A stretch of 64,000 nt of DNA from Agrostemma githago (taxonomy: Eukaryota; Streptophyta; Magnoliopsida; Caryophyllales; Caryophyllaceae), in the NCBI GenBank assembly GCA_958450325.1, contig OY288243.1, positions 42,387,378 to 42,451,377 on the forward strand, in the 5' to 3' direction. Position 1 is the first letter of the stretch. Each line of letters begins with the position of its first letter. The position numbers and the translations under genes were made by a program. Positions 11,571 through 21,743 of this stretch are shown one piece after another. Under the pieces are notes generated by a model. That model searched no databases. It had not been told where the DNA came from and worked only from the letters and a program-made list of their open reading frames with translations.

Positions 11571-12248
11571 TTAAATCAAATCCGGACTCTTGGATGCATG
11601 AGAGGTAGATTGGATGCTTTGGTCATCGGGCTCTGTATAGTCCATGAGGGGCTTTGCAACTGACAATGTTTCCAAAACGGGAGTCTTCCCGGCATCGAGG
11701 AAGTCTTGAATGAGGTGTTTCAGTTTCCAGCACTGTTCTGTATCGTGTCCCCTCCCTTTGTGGAATTTGCAGTAATGCTCGTCGTTCCATGCTTTGGAGC
11801 GTTTTTCCAAAGGTGGGTCGACTGTTGGGCCTATAGGTAGTATTAGGCCCTTCGGAACCAACCTCTGGAAAGCGACGGTGTAGGACATATCCAAGTGGGT
11901 AAATGTCCTTTCCTTTGACTGGTTCTTGATTTTTGAAGAGGTGACTTGAGGGTTACCTCTCTCGGTCTTGCCATCTTGAAGGTATCGGACAGTTTCGTAA
12001 GAGTGTTCACCTTTCAAATGGCTCAGTTGGGTGATAGGCTGTCTTACCCGCTCTAGTTGTGTTAGACGGGCTCTGGTTCTTATAAGGTCTTCTTCGATGA
12101 TGGTTACCCTGGAACTTAGGTTATCTAGGGCAGTATTTATTTTCGAAAAGATATTGTTAATGTAGCAAGATAGCATAAGCATACTCCCTTGGATATCCCC
12201 TTTCTCGACGGCGCGGGATTTGTTATGGTTTGGTAGTGTCTCGTTCAT
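11571..12248 (-). CDS. gag: Tat-B mini-gag: coiled-coil plus zinc-knuckle protein
   Basis: 225 residues from ATG 12248, intact, with a TAA twelve codons upstream in frame. Residues about 25-75 are Leu/Ile-rich with a heptad-like pattern (INTALDNLSSRVTIIEEDL) and may form a coiled coil. Residues about 155-185 carry a Cys/His knuckle (CKFHKGRGHDTEQC) followed by KLKHLIQDFLDAGKTP, the motif that ends gag in Tat elements (compare Tat-A at about 21400 and Tat-C at about 48800). The usual gag capsid-like domain is absent. It is the only protein Tat-B can make. A role in RNA binding or packaging is inferred from the knuckle alone. Confidence 0.78.
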   Translation of the reverse strand: MNETLPNHNKSRAVEKGDIQGSMLMLSCYINNIFSKINTALDNLSSRVTIIEEDLIRTRARLTQLERVRQPITQLSHLKGEHSYETVRYLQDGKTERGNPQVTSSKIKNQSKERTFTHLDMSYTVAFQRLVPKGLILPIGPTVDPPLEKRSKAWNDEHYCKFHKGRGHDTEQCWKLKHLIQDFLDAGKTPVLETLSVAKPLMDYTEPDDQSIQSTSHASKSPDLI

Positions 12249-14520
12249 AGGGTCCCTGATCGGAAGAAACGACAGGTGTTAGAACTCGCCTAAACTCGGT
12301 TTTGCGCAAATGCATGAGAGAGAGTCAAACTAGGTACGACCCGGGGGCGGGAATGACTAAGATTCTATGACCGGGCTACTTAAATGTTAATCCAGACAAA
12401 GTAACGCCTGTGACCTAGACTCGACCACGAGACTCGAGCTGTACAAGGATAAGTCCGAAAATGGGGCGACCGTATTTGACCGTGCCGTGTGCTTGGGCCA
12501 ACCGTGGTGACCTAACCCTAGGTGACCCGAGTATTCGTAGCGTGGGTGCGACTCGAAGAAGGCATCATAAGGACGCTGGTGTAGGATGAATGTAGGGTAC
12601 GATTCTCAGAGTGACTGTGATTAATCGCTCCGTCGGAGAATAGCCCCCAAGTGAGACTAAGGACTTTGATAGGACCCAGATGGTGTAGCATCTAAGTGAC
12701 TCGAAAGTGGGGTACGTGAGCCAACACGTGTAAGACTTGATCCTTAGAGCAAACGCGGTTGATCGCCCCGCTAAAGGGTAGCCCCCGAGTAGGACTGAAG
12801 ACTTTGTTAAGACTCGAGTGAGTGACCCTTAGACGTAAGGACCGTGAACCTTTTGTTATAGGGCTGTGCCTTGTAAAAGGTTGACTCGGAAAAGACACTT
12901 AGACGGGTGACTTGTGGAAAGGTGGGCCTTCCTCAGGATTCAACTATGTGGGTTGGGCCCTGTTCGAAGGAAGGTTCACGTGAGACATTCCCAGAATTTT
13001 AGACTCGATTGTGTAGGTGGGCCGACCTTTGTAGGAGTATGTCCTACGTAGGTGGGCCTTGCCTTAGTAAAATAAGGCGGACTAAGATAGGGGGGAAACT
13101 CGTAATGTAAGATCGACAGAGTTTCGACGCTAGAGACTTCAACGACTTATGACACGACCCGACACTGCTAAATACGGGAAGTCCTAAGAAGATGCAGTTT
13201 TAAAATATGATGACTTTTGAAAAGCCCGAAAAATTCGGGGAGAACCGGCCCTTTATCGAGAAAAAACGGAAAAGGTTGGCCGGGTGACGGTTTGAAAGTT
13301 TCGAAAATAATTTCGAGTTTTAAATTGGGCATAATACCGGCTAGAAAATAGGCTGCTTTGAGTCAAATCGTAAATCCTAATTTCGGTAGCATTCCGGGGT
13401 TTTGAAAAGTTGAATATTTGGAATTTTGAAACTTGAGTATCGAAAAGAATTTCCGACAATTTGAAAATTGAAGATGAGATCCCGAAGATTTGAAAATCGA
13501 AAACGGCATCTCGAAGATTTGAAAATTGAAAATGGTATCTCGAAGATTTTGAAAATCGAAACTGGTATCTCGAACATTTTAAAATCGAAATTAAATTTTG
13601 AAAATTCGAAAATCGAATGGTGGATCGGAAATTCGAATTTTGAAATGGGCAGCATGCCGGCTAGAAAATAAGCTTGTTTTGAGTCAAATCTTAAGTCTAA
13701 ATTTCGGCAGCTTTTCGATTTTTTAAAATTTGAATATTTTCGAAAAGATGCATTTTTGGAATTTCGGAATTTTGAATATCGAAGATGAATTTCCGAAAAT
13801 TTGAAAATCAAAAACAGGATCCCGACTTTTAAAATCGGCGAAAATGTCATCGGGCTTAAATTTTTTGAAAAGTCAGAATTTTTGAATTTTTGAAAGCCCG
13901 AAGAGAAATTCGGGGGATGGCCCGATATTTTTTTTTTTGAAATAAAAAAAAAAACGGAAATCGAACCGGGCGACGGTTTTGCAAATTCGAAAATAGTTTC
14001 GCGTTTTAAATTGGGCATAGTACCAACTAGAAAAAGGGCTATTTTAAGTAAAATCGTAAGTCCTAAATTCGGTATATGCCCGGGGTTTTGAAATGGGATA
14101 TTTTGAAAAGGATGTAAATTTTGAAAAATGACGGTTTTTGAAAAAAAAAAAATGTGGATCAAGTAGCACGTAGTCATGGAAACAGTATAATGACACCATG
14201 TATGCTCTTAAGCTAAGTCTCGGTCAATCTATAAGGGTCTATACCAGTGTACATAGCCTATCGAGAATCGGGGCGGACTCCCTAACTCGAGTTGAGATTA
14301 GGACATGCCGTAAAACCCATACGAATCGGCTAATGGACACCTTTGACATAACCAATTTGGACTATATCAATGGTATAGTGGGACGTCGGTCACGAGTACC
14401 GGCCCGGGAAAATGGGGTTATGCATGAACCGTAAAACTAAAACGCGTATTGTACTAGTCAAACGATTTCTATTCGAGTCTCACCCTGAAGGATACCGAAG
14501 GTTATTAACGCATCAGTAAA
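12249..14520 (-). other. Tat-B leader with imperfect internal repeats
   Basis: About 2.3 kb between PBS and mini-gag. At 13480-13620 a roughly 30-bp unit (GAAGATTTGAAAATCGAAAA type) is repeated four times. A longer module containing GCCGGCTAGAAAATA recurs at about 13327, 13646 and 14011, giving imperfect repeats of about 320-365 bp. The long open frame on the minus strand (14177-13377) comes from this low-complexity repeat and I do not regard it as coding. Confidence 0.7.
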
Positions 14521-14538
14521 TCCCCAGCGGAGTCGCCA
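14521..14538 (-). other. Tat-B primer binding site (tRNA-Arg type)
   Basis: Minus strand: TGGCGACTCCGCTGGGGA, three bases inside the 5' LTR. From memory, this is the site complementary to tRNA-Arg used by Ogre/Tat-lineage elements. Variants appear at Tat-C (32356-32373, 54336-54353) and Tat-D (60998-61015). Confidence 0.85.
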
Positions 14539-14541
14539 AAT

Positions 14542-17062
14542 TGTGGACATGACATAGGTCCACCCCGACGCGGCCACGCGCGGGTTTTGGGGAGGCGAAT
14601 GAATCTCCATGAGATGGTCAAATGGAAATTTAAATCGAAGTCGGAGTCGCCACCGAATTTTATGGTTATTCGGAACCGTTCGAGCCCACTCTATGTCGTA
14701 GTGGGCCGTGTACAAAATACGGCCCATTTCCGATGTCAGAGTTTATTGGGCTCGTCCCTTTGCAGTTCGATATAGATGCCGACTTGAGCGGTTAATCGTA
14801 TATTAAATGACTCTCGTTGCCAATGGTTTCGGACATCCGGAAACCACGGTTCTGAATAAGGGGTGAGGGTACGTGTTGGGAAGTTCACTAAGAACACCCA
14901 ACCCCGCCCGCACATTAGCGGCCTCTACTAGGATATCGAATGACGTTTTAATGCGCGCGTTAGTAATACGATGAATGATATGCAAACATTGTTTTCCTAA
15001 GCATGTGAGGAATTGAATGGGTTGCTAAGTCGGTTTAATGCATGAAAAATTCATTAACGTCAAAGTTGAATTTAGCATGTGAGATTCGTTTTAGTATAAT
15101 AAAACAAATGAAATAAAAAGGATGAATTTGCTACAAAAGATGAACAAACGAGTTAGTATCGATTTGTAAATAATATAGCAAATAAAAAATATGCGAGATC
15201 GAGAAAATATCGAAATCTGAAAAATATTGTTTAAAAGATGCTGTTTTGTATAAAAAACGATGTTCGAAAAATAATAAAAAAAGCGAAAAGGGTGTGTCGG
15301 GACAGCCGGCCGCGCGGCTCGCCCGGGATGCCGGCGGGTCGCGCGTCGTGCTGGTTTTGGACGCGGTTTTCTGAAAATTCGATTAAATCGCGTACGAATA
15401 TTGCATGATTCGTACTCGAATTAATATTTTCGATATTCGCTATATTCGATAATTGACCATGAAATCAATATCAAACATTTAGAATAGTTTTAGAAAAGAT
15501 GTAAGTTTTAGAAATCGTTTCGTGGAATAAATAATAAAACGAACGAAAAAGTTAAAAAAGGAGCGCGGATTTCAGGCTCGTACGCGAGTCGCCTGTGAGG
15601 GGGCGCGACTCGCGTGCGGGCCTGTCCCGTTTCGCTCGTTGTTCGAAAATTGTTAATTTTGATAAATCGCGTACAAAATATGAATTAATTTGTATTCGAT
15701 TTACGTTTTCGATGTTCGTCATACCCGATGTTCTATTATGAAATCGATATCGAATATTCGGAATAAAAAAGGTTTTGAAAAATAATTTTGTTTTGAACGA
15801 AAAGTAAAAGAAAAGAATTTTGAACGAGAAAAGATGTAACGATTTTTAATATCGTCGAGATCTTAATATAATTCTTTTCGATACAATATTCGATTATAGA
15901 AAAATCGATATCGTATTTTCTAAGAATGTTTGTTATGAAAATAGTTTTTCGTTAATAACGATACTAGAAAAAACGGACGAAGAGGAGAAGAGAAGAGAAG
16001 AAAGGAGAAATCGGGTTTGGTACACCCTCAACCTACATGCTTTTGTTGACTCGGATCGGGGCTCGTCGAAATGTGGCTAGGCACGGGAGCGTCGAGTGAT
16101 GTTTGGTTCGGCTAGGGGTTCGGTTTGGACGAGAATCGGGTGAAAGGTGTCGTGTATAGGACCGGTTTCCTTCGGGTTTGTAATATCGGTTTCTCGATGC
16201 TAAGTGTAAGGATGACGAATGTGTGTTTGTATCGAGGGTTGTATGTCGATCTAATAATTCTGTTGTGTGGATAATGTGTATGAAAAATTGTTGTTTTTTA
16301 TGTTGAATGCAAGGGGCTATTTATAGGGAGTTCCCGACCTTGGCTTAGGAGAGTTTGACTACCGCTTAGGATAGGAAACGTAGGAATTTGAGAAGCATGA
16401 GAATTCCGCTTTCTTGTGAAGGAAGAAAGGGAAACACGACTGGTTTGTGCTGTTCTGGCTGAGTGTTTGCACTCGGTCGGGTGTTTGAATCGGTTTTTGG
16501 ATAGGATTCCCGTTTGAGTTAGAATTGCCGCTTGAGTAAGAAGCTGAGAAGAACGAGAATTCCGTTTTCTTGGTGAAGAAGTAAGGAAATCTCGGCTGGT
16601 TGTGTACTACTTGGCCGAGTATTTGCACTCGGCTGAGTGTCTGAGTCGGTTCTCGGATAGGATTCCTACTCGAGATCGAATTCTACCTTAAACGGATTTG
16701 TTTATTATTTTGTGAAGCTGATTTTTTGTAGAATTTGAGTAAGAATCAGCCGTGTGAGGTGTCACGGCTGACTCACATGTTTTGGGAAAAACTTTGACTG
16801 GGTTTTGACTCGGTCGCTAAAAGACGATTTTACCCCTGGTGTCGGATTCGACCCAAATTAGTGTTATTTGACTCGAAATGACCCACTGGGCCTGAATTTG
16901 AGGTTGGTTTTGTGAAATTTTTACTCCTTAATAAGCCCAAGCTAAATATCCATGTTTCGAGCCCATTTCCGAGTACGTTAAAGCATGTTAGCGTCCGATC
17001 ATCATCGGGTGTTTGTCGGAAACTGCTATAGACACCTGGCGGTCAAAATGTGGGTGTCTACA
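14542..17062 (-). repeat. Tat-B 5' LTR (2521 bp)
   Basis: Near-identical to 6405-8955 over its whole length apart from scattered substitutions and a missing ~27-bp segment near 15966. Sense start TGTAGACACC at 17062, sense end CATGTCCACA at 14542. This is the promoter LTR, with TATA at 16318-16326 and a CACTCGGCTGAGTG palindrome at 16626-16639. Confidence 0.93.
16318..16326 (-). promoter_or_regulatory. TATA box of the Tat-B 5' LTR
   Basis: Minus strand CTATAAATAG, same context as in the 3' LTR. The promoter would drive the leader and mini-gag leftward. Confidence 0.72.
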
Positions 17063-17067
17063 CACAT
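17063..17067. repeat. Target site duplication CACAT of Tat-B (right copy)
   Basis: Matches 6400-6404 exactly and sits between the TG...CA terminus of Tat-B and Tat-A coding sequence. Confidence 0.93.
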
Positions 17068-18913
17068 CAAAATCCAATTTAATGGATAACGGTGTATGCT
17101 CTCCCTTCGGTGATATCATTAGAATGCCGACTCCAAATCCTCGGAAGTTGGGCACCCCATCAAAATACACATCCCATGTCTCGGTGTCAATAAGGAATAT
17201 ATCTTCATCTGGAAAAGCCCAAGTATCGGTGTGTCCTTCTTCAAATACAGGACTATCAGTGAGAAATTCGGCTACAACCCGGCCTTTGATGGCTTTTAAT
17301 GGTACAAACTTGAGGTCAAACTCTACTAGCATTAAAGTCCATCTGGACATCCTGCCATTGAGGATGAGCTTTTCGAATAGGTACTTGATAGGATCCATTT
17401 TGGATAGGACATGTATCTCGTGACTGAGCATATAGTGTCGGAGCTTTTTAGTGGCCCAAACCAAAGCTAAGCACGTCTTCTCGAGCATTGTATACTTGCA
17501 TTCGTATTCTAGGAACTTTTTATTGATGTAGTAAATAGCCCGTTCTTCTGAATTGACTGTCTGGGCGAACATAGCCCCCATGACTATCTCGGTCGTTGTT
17601 AGGTATAACGATAAAGGCAAACCGGGCTGAGGTGGCATTAATACGGGCGGTGCAGACAGAATCTCCTTGATTTTATCGAAAGCCGTTTGACATTTATCGT
17701 CTCATAGTGTTCGCTCTCCTATCTTCATTTTCTTAAAAATGGGTTCACATACGATGATTAACTTTGAAATAAACCGGCTAATGTATTGGACTTTTCCGAG
17801 AAACCCCCTTATTTCCTTTTCGGTTTTGGGTGGCTGCATCTCGGTAATGGCCTTGATTTTAGCTGGGTCGACCTCGATGCCGCGTTGGCTAACGATAACG
17901 CCCAGTAATTTGCCTGATGTTACCCCGAAACTGCATTTTTGAGGGCTCAGCCTCATGTTGTATTTGCGTAGTCGGGTAAAGAACTTTCTTAGAGCTGCAA
18001 CGTGCCCTACTCGGTCTTTGGACTTAATGATCATGTTGTCCACATAAACCTCCACTTCCTTATGCATCATGTCATGTAATAGAGTCGGGGCGGTTCTTTG
18101 ATAAGTGGCCCCGACATTGATGAGCCCAAATGGCATAACGGTGTAACAGTAAGTACCCCATGGTGTAATGAAGGTGGTCTTACTCAAGTCTTCTTCCGCC
18201 ATTTTGATTTGATTGTATCCGGCATACCCGTCCATGAATGATAGAAGGGCATGATCGACTGTGTTTTCCACCAGTATGTCGATGTGTGGCAACGAGAAAT
18301 CGTCTTTTGGGCTAGCCTTGTTAAGGTCCCGGAAGTCTACACATACCCGCACCTTGCCGTCCTTCTTGGGTACCGGCACGATGTTTGCAACCCAGTCTGG
18401 ATATTCAGACACTTGTATAAAGCCCGCTTTGAATTGCTTGTCGACTTCTTCTTTGACTTTGAGAGACCATTCGGATCTCATTCTGCGGAGTTTTTGTTTT
18501 ACCGGCTTACACCCGTCCTTGATGGGTACACGGTGTTCAGCTATCTCCCGATCTATCCCGGGCATGTCCTTATAGGACCATGCAAAGACATCCTTGAATT
18601 CTTGGAGGAGGTCCGTGAATTGTTTTCTCTCCTTGGGATCTAAAGATAAACCCAACTTAAGTATCTGGGGCTCTAAAGTGGTTCCCACGTTAATGGACTC
18701 GGTTTCCTCAATTACCGGATCTCGGGACTCCCTTTGTTCGAGCTGCTCGATCAGATGTGGAGGTAGAGGTACCTGTTCATCGGGTTTCTCAATGTCATTG
18801 CATATAAAATTTTTGAAAATGAAAGAATTTTGGAAATAAGAAAAGTCGTATGCGGAACGATTTTCGTTATAATTGATTGTAAATTTGGAAAAGAGCTCGA
18901 AGAGAGCGGCCAT
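17068..18913 (-). pseudogene. pol: Tat-A pol, 5' part: reverse transcriptase, RNase H and start of second RNase H
   Basis: From 18913 the frame shows a Ty3/gypsy reverse transcriptase with PVPKKDGKVRVCVDFRDLN, SFMDGYAGYNQI and MPFGLINVGATYQR in order. The catalytic box reads YVDN rather than YVDD at about 18032. A TGA at 17704-17702 (probably a former Trp) ends the RT-linker frame. In the same frame beyond it come the standard RNase H (EERAIYYINKKFLEYE, with CLALVWATKKLRHYM) and the first residues of the archaeal-type RNase H (WDVYFDGVPNFRGFGVGIL), cut by Tat-B at 17067. The dual RNase H is the signature of the Tat lineage. Loss of the catalytic Asp and the stop make it inactive. Confidence 0.92.
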
Positions 18914-19804
18914 CTAATCGTTGGTCAGTGGCGGGATAGGGAGAGCTCTCGGGACAGACCCCGAGGCTCCGGTGGGTGCTACTAAAGGAAGAGGGGTTAC
19001 AGACTCAATCCTAGTACTGGACCCTCTAGACTTGGACTCAGACTCCGACTCTGACTTAGACTCTAACTCGGCCTCGGACTCGGTATCCGGCATATCCCCT
19101 TCATCGGTGGTCAGCTTGTAGACTCGACCCCGGCTGTCGGTCCACTTGATAGTCTTCCTCCATGCTCTTTTCTCGGTGTCAGCACCGACTTCAGAGATCA
19201 GTTTGGTTGGATCGAACCTGTTGCTGCGGAGGATTAAGTTGACCAATTCTTCTTTAGGGGAGGGGATGGCCTTGTCTTCCCCGAATAAGAGCCCCAACAT
19301 GGGTTTAGTACCGTCAGTGCCCTCTTTGGATTCAGCTTGAACGAGGGCAAATATGTCATCGGAGATATAATTGCATTCGTGATATGTGATAGTGGGCTGT
19401 TAGAGGCCCACTTGAACAGCCCCAAACACTGGAGTGACAAAGTAATCAGTCAGTCTTGGACTGTAAGGGCCCAAGTACGTACCCATGAGGATGTTGATGG
19501 CCTTCTGAATAACGGCCCGAACCACAGTTTCCGGGGTTATATCATACCCCAAACCGAATTTTGGCTCCTCATTGCTTAGGATCTCGATGATCTTGTCAAC
19601 CGGGAGGTCGGGCCTCGAAGTAGCCCCCGGTAGGTAGCCCAGGTTTTGCAGCATCGTATCGATGCTAGAAGTGAAGTAGGGTCGGAAAAGATATTTTTCC
19701 TCGATCATTCCCACGAAGTCGAATCCTCGCGGGTCGGTCTAGCTTGCGGTGTTGCAGCTTGCCACGGTTATGGTGGTGGCTTCGAGAGTGATGACCCCGT
19801 CTTA
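18914..19804 (-). pseudogene. Tat-A gag-pol linker between protease and reverse transcriptase
   Basis: One continuous frame leads from the protease into the RT, but it is broken by TAA at 19804-19802, TAG at 19741-19739, TAA at 19402-19400 and TAG at 18916-18914; all four are in phase with each other and with the TGA in pol. The 19714-19403 segment includes EEPKFGLGYDITPET, a glycine-containing linker typical of Tat polyproteins. A Ser/Glu-rich acidic stretch (ESKSESESES) follows near 19050. No catalytic domain is expected here. Confidence 0.8.
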
Positions 19805-19972
19805 TAGGGGCAACTTGACCTTCCTGTGGAGGGTGGAGGATACGGCTTTGACCGCGTGGATCCAGGGCCTTCCAAGTAGTAGGTTGAAGGATGAGGTGAC
19901 ATCAATCAACTGGAATTCTTGTTCTTTCTCGATCGGGCCGGTTATGATTGTTAGTTTAACAGCCCCAACAAC
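19805..19972 (-). pseudogene. Tat-A protease, C-terminal part (left of the hAT MITE)
   Basis: The frame contains FNLLLGRPWIHAVKA, the conserved C-terminal motif (LLGRPWIH) of gypsy-type aspartic proteases. The N-terminal part, with the active site, lies at 20639-21200 on the other side of a 658-bp MITE. A stop at 19804-19802 follows. Confidence 0.85.
19965..19972. repeat. hAT MITE target duplication, left copy
   Basis: CCAACAAC here and CCAGCAAC at 20631-20638: an 8-bp duplication, the hAT length, with one mismatch. Confidence 0.85.
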
Positions 19973-20630
19973 TAGGGGTGAGCAAAAGTATACGATACGG
20001 TTTTATTATACTTATACGATACGGTATACGCTTTCAATTATACGAATTTTCGGATATCCGATACGAATAACCGGATATACGATACGGTTTTCCTTAAAAC
20101 CGTAGCGGATACGTATCGGGGAAAATTAGAAACCGGATATCCGGTTTCCGATCCGGTTTTTTTAAAAACAATAAAAAATATGAAAAATATAATCCTAATA
20201 TGAATTATACAATAAAGAATTCAAAACCCACCAATTATTTTCAAAGGTAAAAAACAAAACTAATAGTAAATTTATGATATTATGTATTGAAACGTAATAT
20301 TTTGTTAGAATAATTGTACCGTAAGGCATATATACAATTTTTTTGAGGTTTTTTAATATATTTTATTATATCAATTTATATAAAACGTAACGTTGCTTTA
20401 AAATAAATTAATTACTCTTAATTAAAATGAAAAATATTGTTTTAAAAAAAAGAAAAATAGAAGAAAAATATAAAACCGGATACCGGATATCCAAAAACCG
20501 GATATCCGAAAAAATCGGATATCCGGAAAAAACCGGATCAGATACGGATCGGGAATTTTTTGGTTTTTAAAATCGGATATCCGATACGGTTTACAAAACC
20601 GGATCGGATATCCAGTTTTGCTCACCCCTA
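19973..20630. mobile_element. hAT-type MITE (658 bp) inserted in the Tat-A protease
   Basis: It begins TAGGGGTGAGCAAAA and ends with the exact inverted complement, TTTTGCTCACCCCTA. These termini match the hAT consensus (C/TAGGGGTGNGCA), and the flanks are an 8-bp duplication. Both subterminal regions are packed with GGATATCCG and ATACGATACGG motifs in both orientations; the middle is plain AT-rich sequence. There is no transposase ORF. The subterminal motifs are probably transposase-binding repeats, by analogy with hAT elements. Confidence 0.92.
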
Positions 20631-20638
20631 CCAGCAAC

Positions 20639-21200
20639 TAATTTTGGGCTTCCGTCAAAAGCCTGGATAGTTTGCGCGGTTGGAAGGTAGTCGGCCTCGG
20701 TAATGCCGAGGGCCTTAGCAGTCCTTAAGGGAAGGATATTTACAGCGGACCCGTCATCAATCAGGGTCACGAGGAGATTGCCCCGGCAGATCACCGTGAT
20801 GTATAAGGCCAAATTATGTGTGGCCCCGAACGGTGGGAGGTCGGATTCGGAGAAGGTGATGAGTAGGCCTTCTTCCTTGGATTTGCCCTTAAGATGGGGC
20901 AAAATAGTGGCTACCATTTCAGTGGGGGTAACCAACGAGTCGACCTTGATCTTATCAAGAGCCTTAGTAAGTGTTGCCCAATGTTCTTGAGAACTAACCA
21001 AAAGCTGCCATATGGTAAGATCAGTTCGAACCCTTTTCAGTTGCTTGACTAGGGTCGTGTCATTGCTTGGTTCCTCGAGGGTAGGTTCCGTCCTGGCAAG
21101 TTCAGTGACGGTCTTCGGGGTAGAAGGGCAGGCCGTGACGATGTGAGTGCTGGCCAAGGCTTTGGTTTTAGCCTTCCGGATTTCTTCGATCGATGGTGAT
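20639..21200 (-). pseudogene. Tat-A protease, active-site part
   Basis: The frame reads ITFSESDLPPFGATHN, then LVTLIDDGSAVNILP: the D-[D]-G-S aspartic protease active site with the hydrophobic follow-up typical of Tat elements. Next comes the flap-side region up to the MITE. Upstream it joins gag, but in a different frame: near the G/C homopolymer at 21201-21205 the gag and protease frames differ by one base, so a frameshift separates them in this copy. Confidence 0.85.
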
Positions 21201-21743
21201 GGGGGACAGCCTCCCCCTTAACTAAGTAAACATCGTCTTTATCATCGTTCCATATCCCATTTATCTGTGGGACGAAAGGAGAAATGAGATGAGAACAGTC
21301 GATTACTTCTCCAGTAAAAATGGCGTGAGCACTAAAGGGGTTCTCCTTGTTGCTCGGTTTGTCGCTGGGCAGCCGTATCTTCCCACTTTCGATTAGATCC
21401 TGAATGAGATGTTTCAAGTTCCCATTACCTCGGTGATACTGGCAATAGGCCTGAATGTTATAGCTTTTGGATCGTTTCTCGACAGGGACTTCCGAAGTTG
21501 GGCCTATCGGCTGGATCAGACCCTTGGAGGAAAGCCTTTGTAAGGCATAAGTATAGGTGGTCCCTTTATCAGTGAATACCCGAGTTAGAGTATTCTTTTT
21601 GGATGAGGTGTCTAGTGAGTTGACCTCGTCAAAGATGCTGCGGGTCGCAGCTGTGGTTGCGGGCTTGTTGGCGGACGAGCTGGCCCCTTCATACCCTTTG
21701 TCAGAGGCCTTAGTAAGGCTCTCTAGCCTTAAGTCATCTTCAA
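21201..21743 (-). pseudogene. gag: Tat-A gag, C-terminal fragment
   Basis: The frame contains TYALQRLSSKGLIQPIGP and VEKRSKSYNIQAYCQYHRGNG followed directly by NLKHLIQDLIESGKI. Compared with Tat-B and Tat-C, the second His and last Cys of the Cys/His knuckle (HDTEQC-like) are missing, so a short in-frame deletion has destroyed it. The N-terminal part of gag is not found to the right; the fragment ends at LTR-X1 (21744). Confidence 0.82.

Larger units (their letters stand above)
6405..17062 (-). mobile_element. Tat-B: non-autonomous Ty3/gypsy Tat-like element nested in Tat-A
   Basis: A complete 10.7-kb element with two near-identical LTRs (6405-8955 and 14542-17062), a PBS next to the right LTR, a purine-rich PPT next to the left LTR (both read on the minus strand) and 5-bp target duplications. 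The LTRs differ at roughly 40 positions by eye plus a 27-bp indel, so the insertion is fairly recent. Between the LTRs there is only a 225-residue gag-like ORF; no protease, reverse transcriptase, RNase H or integrase is detectable in any frame. It would have to be mobilised by another Tat element's proteins. It resembles the gag-only, large non-autonomous class of plant LTR elements. Confidence 0.93.

Noticed and set aside
13377..14177. Long open frame (266 codons) on the minus strand
   Set aside because: Composition is Phe/Ser/Lys/Asn low complexity and follows the GAAGATTTGAAAATCG-type repeats of the Tat-B leader; openness comes from repetition.
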